DNA from: Pleionea sp052032335
GTDB lineage: Bacteria; Pseudomonadota; Gammaproteobacteria; Enterobacterales; Kangiellaceae
Reading direction: 5' to 3'
Length of the DNA stretch: 47,549 bases
Assembly: GCA_052032335.1 (NCBI GenBank)
Contig: JBPEWV010000007.1
Coordinates: forward strand, 1 to 47,549
This document shows positions 36,473 through 43,243 of the stretch, piece after piece. The translations under genes and the position numbers were made by a program. The stretch's first letter is position 1; each line of letters starts with the position of its first letter. The notes under the pieces were generated by a model, which did no database searches, had not been told where the DNA came from, and saw only the letters and a list, made by a program, of their open reading frames with translations.

Positions 36473-37452
36473 CAGGCGTCTCCTTCATGCATCATTATTT
36501 TGAGTTCTCGATACTGCTCCACGGCAACATCCGATCGCCAGTATCCTCGCCAGGTGATATCCAGGTATCCCGAGTCTGGGTAAACAACCAAAGTATCAAT
36601 GCTCATTGAAACGTTTTCTTTACACCATTGACTCGGTTCGTCTCTTCCGTGTCCACAATATCGGTAATAGTGTGAGACCGGACTGTGCTCGGGCATTTGG
36701 AAACGGTAGGTTGTTAAAAATATTTTTGAGTCGACAATACGTTCGCGAGAGAGTAAAACTTTATCGCTGGATGTCAATTTACTTCGAACCGATCGAATAA
36801 CGTGTCTCGATGTATTACCTTGAAAATAATGGTTATTCGTGATGAGTCGGAGTTGCGAGCCTACCTTTGATTCAAGGGCTTTTCTAGGACTCTCAAAACG
36901 TGGATACCAGTTAATCGTATCGGGATGAGTATCACCAATATTTCTTTGAAGCCAAAGTTGCCCCTTGGCTTCCACCTGATACTTGTAATTTGTCGTCGCG
37001 ACATTCGAAAGGCCGTCTGTTTTAATATTTCTAAAGCGTTTTACAATGATATCGCAGCTTCTTTTAATGATCGCCAAATCATTCTCTGCAATGACAGGCT
37101 CACCAAAACCACCCGACACTTTAGTTAATTTATCTGCAAAAACAAGAGAGGCACTATTACTGTGAGGCACAAGTACCGGCGCATTACTTAAGTCTTTTAT
37201 TGCTTCGAGTTCATCATTATCGTCGGTCCAACGTTCACTTGAATCCGGTAACTGGTAACGTGCTTTTACTACGACAGTAAAGAAAGGCTCAAGATCGGTG
37301 CCGATATGACTGTTGTGTACATAACGAATTGACTCGACATCCGAGTAATCAGACTCATTAGTTAAAGTTTTTCCAACGTCCATTTCATAAGAAAACTGAG
37401 CTGGAAAAAATATCGCCTTAGTGTTACCAGGTAGACTAAATGTTTGCTTCAT
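36472..37452 (-). CDS. DUF2169-like protein, possible cargo adaptor for the PAAR-like tip
   Basis: The 326-residue product is beta-rich and resembles DUF2169 in outline: an early FFTVVVKARYQL strand (typical 'VVKATF'), a middle NDLAIIKRSCDIIVKRFRN segment (typical 'sDlvp.KP.tDv'), and a C-terminal LVVYPDSGYLDITWRGYW (typical 'LDTVVIDPD..VVLTWRG'). DUF2169 proteins occur beside DUF4150 PAAR genes in T6SS islands, where some act as effector adaptors. Here the pair overlaps by a TGATG junction. The match is from remembered family patterns, not an alignment, so another baseplate role is possible. Confidence 0.55.
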   Translation of the reverse strand: MKQTFSLPGNTKAIFFPAQFSYEMDVGKTLTNESDYSDVESIRYVHNSHIGTDLEPFFTVVVKARYQLPDSSERWTDDNDELEAIKDLSNAPVLVPHSNSASLVFADKLTKVSGGFGEPVIAENDLAIIKRSCDIIVKRFRNIKTDGLSNVATTNYKYQVEAKGQLWLQRNIGDTHPDTINWYPRFESPRKALESKVGSQLRLITNNHYFQGNTSRHVIRSVRSKLTSSDKVLLSRERIVDSKIFLTTYRFQMPEHSPVSHYYRYCGHGRDEPSQWCKENVSMSIDTLVVYPDSGYLDITWRGYWRSDVAVEQYRELKIMMHEGDA

Positions 37453-37497
37453 ACCCTACTCTAAATATCATAATCTGAACTCCAGTCTTTTTTCTCA

Positions 37498-38007
37498 TCA
37501 TGGATTCATGTGTATTGGGTTGCCTTTCAAGGTCAATTGCGCTGATGCTTCTACATTCACCTCATTGCCCTTCAAGGTCATAGTTTTCTCAGTAAAAATT
37601 TCAATACCGTCTTTATTCAAGACCAAAGTATTGTTGTTTTTGTCAGTAATCGTTATGGCCTCTTCGCCCTCGGTATCGTCGAACACCATTGTATGTCCCG
37701 ATATCGTTTTTAATGTTCTTTTCTCCATCACCTCTTCAGGCGGTTTGTTTGATCCATTCCATAAAAAGCCGATAATGTAAGGACGGCTCATATTGCCGCT
37801 TTCAAATATAACTAACGCCTCATCATCAATTTCAGGTTGAAAAAACATACCGGCTGCCGAGGACGCCAAAGGCGTTGCAATACGAGCCCAGTTACTGACA
37901 GGCTCTCCATCCAATAGTGTATACTTCACTTTAATTCGCCCAAGCTTTTCTGGGTCGTCAAGATTCATCACTAAACCGACGGTGACACCTTCTAACTGCC
38001 GACTCAC
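37498..38007 (-). CDS. Spike protein, baseplate assembly V / gp5 OB-fold type
   Basis: The 169-residue product starts at GTG 38007, fixed by AAAGGAG seven nt upstream and by GTGA overlap with the hub stop. Residues 8-90 are the gpV OB-fold: GVTVGLVMNLDDPEKLGRIKVKYTLL, then WARIATPLASSAAGMFFQPEIDDEALVIFESG and PYIIGFLWNG. A C-terminal stretch of short beta repeats (NTLVLNKDGIEIFTEKTMTLKGNEV...) predicts a triple-stranded beta-helix needle. It carries the PAAR-like tip. Together with the upstream gpD-like gene it is a split VgrG. Confidence 0.9.
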   Translation of the reverse strand: MSRQLEGVTVGLVMNLDDPEKLGRIKVKYTLLDGEPVSNWARIATPLASSAAGMFFQPEIDDEALVIFESGNMSRPYIIGFLWNGSNKPPEEVMEKRTLKTISGHTMVFDDTEGEEAITITDKNNNTLVLNKDGIEIFTEKTMTLKGNEVNVEASAQLTLKGNPIHMNP

Positions 38008-39170
38008 GGAACAACTCCTTTCAACTCGCACGCAAATTTCACGGTGTAACCTCCATTACCCAATGTATGAGTTGACTGAGTAACCAAGTACTCACCATCA
38101 AACCGCGGCCCCATGCCCACCAAACTTAATGTCGCACCGGCACGAACTCTTGGGTCACCAATACAGGTTCCGGCACCGGTCACCATATCTCGAACAAGGT
38201 TGGTTAAAATATCTCTTGCCCGTTGGTTGGCTTCGTCTTCACTTTGAAATATTTCATTCACAACGGTTTCGAATGTTTCTCCCACCGCAGTGCCAATTTG
38301 ATCGCTCAATTGTGAATCCGGCAGTTGAGGATTAACATCATCCAATGTGGCTTCGCCGGTAATCTGACGAGCCTCTCCACTTTCTACAGGGTTCCAACCT
38401 TTCACGACCACTTTAGAAACCATGTTTTTAATTTTTATCTGAGGTGCAAAATCTATGAGTGACTGACCCCATTTCAATTCGATGACCTCATTGCTTTCTG
38501 CTCGAGGTCCGAAAAACAATTTTTCCTGCTGTGTTTCGGGATCGACTAGCAAACGAATCTGATAATCGACGCGTTTTGCTAAGCGCCATAAGAATATGAT
38601 GGGGTACTCTTCGGCCATGATTAAATATTCAATCGGGTCCTCATTGTTTAAATTAGGCGTCTCGCTCTGCACGTTCAGTTCATCTCGAGCAATGGTCGAA
38701 AATATTTCACTGGGCTTCATCGGTTCATCAAACGCCATCGATTTTTTTTCTCTTTGAAACTTAGCGAGTTCCGAAATCGCTCGATATCGAACGGTTGGCG
38801 TTCCACTTGATGGAAACGACGGCGCAACGGATATGACTCGCCCCTTCATCATTGTGATAGGTTCAACGGACTCTCCGTAATACCCCATCTTTAATGCCAA
38901 CAAGGTGCCCGGATCAAAATTCGGTACCGGTTCACCGTTAACCTTTCGCAATTGCCCATTGGTATCAAAAGGCGAGCTGTATTTCACTTGCTGAGACTCA
39001 GCATCCCAGTCATTTAAAACGAATTCGAAAGTATCAAAACCAGTTGCCGCCTCGGTATAAGTAACTTCTTGAACATCTCTTAAAATGGCATTGCTTACAT
39101 TGCTCCCATCGAGGCTGATTTCGAACATGGGTGCAAAATGATGTCTATTCTGAAAAATCGGCGTCGTCAT
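38004..39170 (-). CDS. Hub protein, gpD / VgrG N-terminal-like (Pvc8-like part)
   Basis: The 388-residue product has the phage late-control-D hub pattern: LRDVQEVTYTEAATGFDTFEFVLND near residue 30, DPGTLLALKMGYYG, VRYRAISELAKFQREKKSMAF, and C-terminal GTCIGDPRVRAGATLSLVGMGPRFDGEYLVTQSTHTL. The last segment is a common feature of gpD-like hubs. The hub forms a trimer that joins the tube to the spike. It overlaps the spike gene by 4 nt (GTGA). In VgrG of T6SS these two parts are one protein; here they are two genes as in P2-like phages and many eCIS. Confidence 0.9.
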   Translation of the reverse strand: MTTPIFQNRHHFAPMFEISLDGSNVSNAILRDVQEVTYTEAATGFDTFEFVLNDWDAESQQVKYSSPFDTNGQLRKVNGEPVPNFDPGTLLALKMGYYGESVEPITMMKGRVISVAPSFPSSGTPTVRYRAISELAKFQREKKSMAFDEPMKPSEIFSTIARDELNVQSETPNLNNEDPIEYLIMAEEYPIIFLWRLAKRVDYQIRLLVDPETQQEKLFFGPRAESNEVIELKWGQSLIDFAPQIKIKNMVSKVVVKGWNPVESGEARQITGEATLDDVNPQLPDSQLSDQIGTAVGETFETVVNEIFQSEDEANQRARDILTNLVRDMVTGAGTCIGDPRVRAGATLSLVGMGPRFDGEYLVTQSTHTLGNGGYTVKFACELKGVVP

Positions 39171-39174
39171 GGAT

Positions 39175-39909
39175 TTACCTCAAGGGAGGGAGTTCGAGTA
39201 ACGCTCCCGGAGTTAGCTGTCGAACATTCCGAATTCCATTATGTTCTGCAATCGTTCTCCATTGTGTCGGATCACCGTATTTTTCTGCAGCAATACCCGG
39301 CAAGTTGTCGCCCTCTCGCACTTTATAGGTTCGTGTGTGATCTGGTGAACGAAAATTAATCGCGGCGACCTGCTCAGCCACACTTCGATATTCTTTCAGG
39401 GCCATGGTGATCACCGCTCTCACAGGCGTTCCTGTTGACGTGAATAGCAAAAATTTACGATCAACACTCACGACAACCGCATCAAAAACACTTGCCTGAG
39501 CGGTACCTTCTTCTGCATTGGGCAAGTATCCAATATTTTTTTCCCCCCAAGAAATACGAACGATGGGTGGCGTGTGCATATCGCCATCGATTTTCACTAA
39601 ACCATAAAGCGTCTTGAATTTTTCAACCACCGAAACGGCACTGTCTCCCATACCATCTGAAGTGGTGTCGAATAACAATTCAATGCCAACCGTTTCGGCG
39701 TCACCTCGAACAAACTGTAAGGGCGCAACGTCCAAACCAGGAATTGCGATATCGGCGTAGTTCACTCGTTTAGAAAATGCGAGTTCTTTCGGGTTGTAAG
39801 GAACCGTAACGGGATCGCCTCTTGGCGACTTATCGATATTTAATCGTTGAAACGTCAGTTTTTGCGCATTACTTTGATCGCTGGTATTTAACGGGTTGCT
39901 CAAACTCAA
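39175..39909 (-). CDS. LysM-containing baseplate hub-collar protein (Pvc7/gp53-like)
   Basis: The 244-residue product starts at TTG 39909, overlapping the upstream stop as TTGA with AGGAG eight nt upstream; a GTG three codons earlier is less well placed. A beta-rich N-terminal domain (about 10-180) with the phrase DPVTVPYNPKELAFSKRVNY is followed by a LysM motif at about 190-235 (TYKVREGDNLPGIAAEKYGDPTQWRTIAEHN). In eCIS and T4-like baseplates this protein connects hub and wedge and need not bind peptidoglycan. It resembles Pvc7 in size and placement. Confidence 0.88.
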   Translation of the reverse strand: MSLSNPLNTSDQSNAQKLTFQRLNIDKSPRGDPVTVPYNPKELAFSKRVNYADIAIPGLDVAPLQFVRGDAETVGIELLFDTTSDGMGDSAVSVVEKFKTLYGLVKIDGDMHTPPIVRISWGEKNIGYLPNAEEGTAQASVFDAVVVSVDRKFLLFTSTGTPVRAVITMALKEYRSVAEQVAAINFRSPDHTRTYKVREGDNLPGIAAEKYGDPTQWRTIAEHNGIRNVRQLTPGALLELPPLR

Positions 39910-40112
39910 CGCATCCACTCCTGTCGACTGAAGACTGAAGACTGTACGGACTGATCACTCTCTCTTTCACGCAATACTTGCATCCGTTGCTCGATTTGAC
40001 GCATCACTTCATTGGTAATTTTCTCCAGCTGCTCTCGAGTTAATAATTCATCTTCGTCGATCACTGTGATTTCGCTGGTTAAACTTCCTAGCTGGATATT
40101 TTGTCCTGCCAT
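39906..40112 (-). CDS. Small DUF5908-like protein (Pvc6-like)
   Basis: The 68-residue product starts MAGQNIQLGSL and has one amphipathic helix (about 24-50, LTREQLEKITNEVMRQIEQRM). Small proteins of this type, often annotated DUF5908, sit between tube and LysM hub genes in eCIS clusters. It overlaps the LysM gene by 4 nt. The C-terminus (QSSVFSRQEWMR) is encoded by a short 7-nt tandem repeat. Function is unsettled; a tube-cap or chaperone role is possible. Confidence 0.65.
   Translation of the reverse strand: MAGQNIQLGSLTSEITVIDEDELLTREQLEKITNEVMRQIEQRMQVLRERESDQSVQSSVFSRQEWMR
39926..39944. repeat. 7-bp tandem repeat at the 3' end of the DUF5908-like gene
   Basis: GACTGAA is present 2.7 times in a row (plus-strand reading). 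A gain or loss of one unit would shift the last ten or so codons of the small DUF5908-like protein and alter its stop, and so the coupling to the LysM gene. Confidence 0.6.
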
Positions 40113-40123
40113 GACTTTCTCTC

Positions 40124-40627
40124 TTAAATTAAACTGGTTAACATACCGGGGCTCATTGTCAGCTCGAGTTTTTCGTGAGCAATCTCGAGAGACTCTACTG
40201 CAATAGCGCTATTCAATGCGTTGAGTTCAGGACCTGTCCATTTCACGGGAATACCATTAAAAAATGTCCACACTTTTATGGGAATACCAAGATCATTGGA
40301 AAGTACAATCAATCCATTTTTGGCTGCGCCTTCTCCCGACACAAACGCTTGGTGCCATAGCCATAAATCTTCAGAGAGCCCCACGCCGCGCTTAAGGGTA
40401 ATGTTGCTGTAACTTGCACGATCTGGGAACTTATGAACTCGGTCATTAACGCCACCTTCTAGATGCTCGTAAATACCAATGCTCGCATCGAGTCCCGAGA
40501 CCTCTGAAAACCCGCCCATCAATAATCCGGATAACCCACTCAACAACGCAACGCCAACCGAGTCACCTTCAATCAACGCGATGCGAAAGTTATAACCGGG
40601 CAGAGGATCAAGTCGAGGTAAATCCAT
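40124..40627 (-). CDS. Tail tube protein 2
   Basis: The 167-residue product starts at ATG 40627, one nt after the upstream sheath stop (TAGCATG), with GTGGAG about ten nt upstream; the longer in-frame ORF is only the sheath gene read in another frame. It has the gp19-type tube pattern: PGYNFRIALIEGDSVG at the N-terminus, FSEVSGLDASI, RVHKFPDRASYSNITLKRGV, and IPVKWTGPELNALNSAIAVESLEIAHEKLEL. eCIS clusters usually carry two or three tube paralogues, one of them the tube initiator that adapts the hub. Compared with tube 1 this copy has a longer loop after the first strand. Confidence 0.9.
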   Translation of the reverse strand: MDLPRLDPLPGYNFRIALIEGDSVGVALLSGLSGLLMGGFSEVSGLDASIGIYEHLEGGVNDRVHKFPDRASYSNITLKRGVGLSEDLWLWHQAFVSGEGAAKNGLIVLSNDLGIPIKVWTFFNGIPVKWTGPELNALNSAIAVESLEIAHEKLELTMSPGMLTSLI

Positions 40628-40628
40628 G

Positions 40629-42794
40629 CTATTGAATCTCCACTGTCGCACGATCCGCGTTACGTTGATAAACCAGCCAAATAAATTCACCCGGTTCAGT
40701 GGGTGCAACGCCTATTTCAGCGACAATCTGACCACCATCGCGACTTGCTTCAGTATTGTTTGTCTCATCACACAATACTGAAAAAGCTTGCCCCGGCGTT
40801 TTGCCTGACAAAGCACCTTTTCGCCACAAGTGCATCATCAAACTGGTTAACTTGGTTTGTATCGCAATACGAAGTAAATGAGAGTTGGGTTCAAATGTAA
40901 CCCATTGCATTCGTTGCTCCAGAAAGCGAATAAGAAACATCAATAAACGACTGCTGGTGATATAACGCCACGACCTTTCAAATGACAGCGTTCGAGCACC
41001 CAGCAAATACAAATGATCACCGGGCTTTATCAAAAGTGAGTTTACATTGGCTTCATTCAACTGTTCATGCTCACTTTCTGTTAAGCCGTGCTTCAGCTGA
41101 CCATGTGAAATTAAAGGCAAATTCGCACTGGAATAGTGCACCCCTTTTTTAAGGTCCGTCTGCGCAATAGCCCCCATCACTAATGCCGATGTAGGAAGCT
41201 CCCTTTCAAATTCTTGATGACTCAACTTGACCCAGGGATAAATGAGCGACGCATATTTTGAATCGAAGTGAAAACGCCAATTCATTACTTCGTCTAATTT
41301 ATTGGCAATTGCGGGGGTGTCCAGAAAAACAAAATGCGAACGCGCATTTTCGGCTTGCAACACCATTAATTTTTGTAACGTTAGAATATCTTCTTCATCG
41401 AATAATGGCGGTAAATCAATCGGTGTTAGTGTGAATGTTTCTTCCGTTAATCGACCAAAACTCTCTATCGTCACCGGGAACTCTTCAAAATCGTAGGCTG
41501 AAGATTCAATATTGAGGGTTGCATTGCCAGCGGGTAAGCCGTCCAGGTAAAACGTTCCAGTATTATCAGTTGTCGTTTCGTACATTAAAACTTCATTATC
41601 GTACGATTCAAGACTTGCCCGAAGTATAACTCGAGCATGCGCGACACTGGCCATATTCGCTTCGTTAATCACCTTCCCTTGTAAGCGACCTTTTGCGCTC
41701 GGCAGTAAAAATTGGCAAATATTATTATCGATGAAGCGAGGAATTTGCTGGTCACTCAACCGTTGTTGATAAACCAGATCCGGTGCAGAAACTAAAGCAA
41801 TGTTTTGCTCGAGTAGCACATTTTCGATGCCTCGTTTAAAATCTTTAACCAACAGGTCGGCCATATTCAACTGCCCACCACTTAGTGGGTAGGAGCCAGA
41901 AAGACTTTCTAAGAATCGCCAGTCGTCACCCACAAGCCCAAGTTCACTCATTGCGACAAACAGACTTTGCTCATTTAAAACATCCACAAAATAGCGAGAA
42001 TGAGTTTCATGAAAGCCCAAGTGCTCAAATACTTCTACCTGTTGTTTTCGCAACAACAAACGAATGGTTAACTCGGTCGAATAGATAGACGCTCCGCTAC
42101 AATCTTTCGCGGCGAGGTGAGCCGGCATAGTACTAACCGTCACCGTTTGGCGCGCCGTGTCGACTGAGACCACCCTTAACCACCGAGGCTCTGGCGTAAC
42201 CCCATCGTCGTAGAGTTCATCGACATTGATGATTGAGCCAGGTTCTAAGCGAGTAACACTGGAGAGTCGCATTCGGTTCAGCTGAGGTTCCCATTGCAGA
42301 ATCGAGTATTTCGTTGGATGCTGAAGACTGAAAAGCACTTCAAGGTCGTTGCCCCAATGGCCCGGACTGTCAATTCGGTAATACCGTTGCGTGCCGGATA
42401 CTTTGGCCTGATCAAATTTTCTACGAGCCTTTTTTTCGGTTTCTTTTCCTGGACCCACATAAAATGGCGCACAGGCAACACACTTAAATAACGGTAGAAA
42501 CCCGCTATTTTCTGAAGGAAAATTCGTCGATGCCGTCTGCGCGCTTCCAGCAACAACGCGGATTACGTACAACTGTATTCCGCCATTATCAAAGAATGAT
42601 TTGGCACTTTGGGTTAAATAAGCAATCCTGGATTCGCCGAATATTTCAACAAAATGAGCGAATGAATTCACCGGGGTTGCAACAAAAGCAGGTCCTTTTT
42701 CGGCATAACCAATGAGAGCGGCTTGATCCGTTCGAATATCAAGCGACTCTGGCGTAGCCGTTGTTGCATTTATGTAGACTCCTGGCGCAGGCAT
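40629..42794 (-). CDS. Tail sheath protein 2 with an inserted Ig-like (CarboxypepD_reg-like) domain
   Basis: The 721-residue product begins MPAPGVYINATTATPESLDI and contains FFDNGGIQLYVIRVVAG, both typical of contractile sheath N-termini. The C-terminal third (HSRS...RTLSFERSWRYITSSRLLMFLIRFLEQRMQWVTFEPN) is the conserved sheath C-terminal domain. Residues about 365-450 form an insert with the CarboxypepD_reg / SdrD-B-like pattern: LQGKVINEANMASVAHARVIL, then TTDNTGTFYLDGLPAGNATLNIES. That fold is an exposed beta-sandwich decoration. The sheath is longer than the usual 350-500 residues. It follows tube 1 by 6 nt. Confidence 0.9.
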   Translation of the reverse strand: MPAPGVYINATTATPESLDIRTDQAALIGYAEKGPAFVATPVNSFAHFVEIFGESRIAYLTQSAKSFFDNGGIQLYVIRVVAGSAQTASTNFPSENSGFLPLFKCVACAPFYVGPGKETEKKARRKFDQAKVSGTQRYYRIDSPGHWGNDLEVLFSLQHPTKYSILQWEPQLNRMRLSSVTRLEPGSIINVDELYDDGVTPEPRWLRVVSVDTARQTVTVSTMPAHLAAKDCSGASIYSTELTIRLLLRKQQVEVFEHLGFHETHSRYFVDVLNEQSLFVAMSELGLVGDDWRFLESLSGSYPLSGGQLNMADLLVKDFKRGIENVLLEQNIALVSAPDLVYQQRLSDQQIPRFIDNNICQFLLPSAKGRLQGKVINEANMASVAHARVILRASLESYDNEVLMYETTTDNTGTFYLDGLPAGNATLNIESSAYDFEEFPVTIESFGRLTEETFTLTPIDLPPLFDEEDILTLQKLMVLQAENARSHFVFLDTPAIANKLDEVMNWRFHFDSKYASLIYPWVKLSHQEFERELPTSALVMGAIAQTDLKKGVHYSSANLPLISHGQLKHGLTESEHEQLNEANVNSLLIKPGDHLYLLGARTLSFERSWRYITSSRLLMFLIRFLEQRMQWVTFEPNSHLLRIAIQTKLTSLMMHLWRKGALSGKTPGQAFSVLCDETNNTEASRDGGQIVAEIGVAPTEPGEFIWLVYQRNADRATVEIQ

Positions 42795-42800
42795 TACTGG

Positions 42801-43232
42801 TTATCCTTCCAGCTCCAATCCTTCATGCACAATTTCAATCGACTCTATTGCGGCTTCATTGGTCGTCGCATTCAACGCTGGACCTTCCCATTTTGCGAGC
42901 CAGCCTTCTTTGAAATTCCAACGCATGACTTCTTTGCGTTGTTCATTCAATAAAATCACCGCGCCCGACTTACGCAACGTACTACCGTCAATGGTTGTTT
43001 TACGCCACTGCCAAAGCTCATCGTTTTTGGTGTACCCGCGTTTGAGCGTAATGTTGGTGTATTTACGCAGGCCCGGCAATTTACGCACCGTGTTTGTGTC
43101 ACTGCCTTCTCGATAGTCAATCGCATCGCTTTCTGTGGTCAGCCCGCCCACTTCAGTAAACCCAGCAACGGATAAGTCATCAATTTCAACGAGAAAATTA
43201 TACTGAGCGTAGGGATCGTTTCTTTCGGCCAT
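42801..43232 (-). CDS. Tail tube protein 1
   Basis: The 143-residue product has the normal size and pattern of eCIS inner-tube proteins (T4 gp19-like): RNDPYAQYNFLVEIDDLSVAGFTEVGGL near the N-terminus, NTVRKLPGLRKYTNITLKRGYTKNDELWQWR in the middle, and WEGPALNATTNEAAIESIEIVHEGLEL at the end. It should polymerise as hexameric rings inside the sheath and hold cargo. The ATG has AAGGAG seven nt upstream. It lies 11 nt after sheath 1. Confidence 0.95.
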   Translation of the reverse strand: MAERNDPYAQYNFLVEIDDLSVAGFTEVGGLTTESDAIDYREGSDTNTVRKLPGLRKYTNITLKRGYTKNDELWQWRKTTIDGSTLRKSGAVILLNEQRKEVMRWNFKEGWLAKWEGPALNATTNEAAIESIEIVHEGLELEG

Positions 43233-43243
43233 GTTCTAACTCC

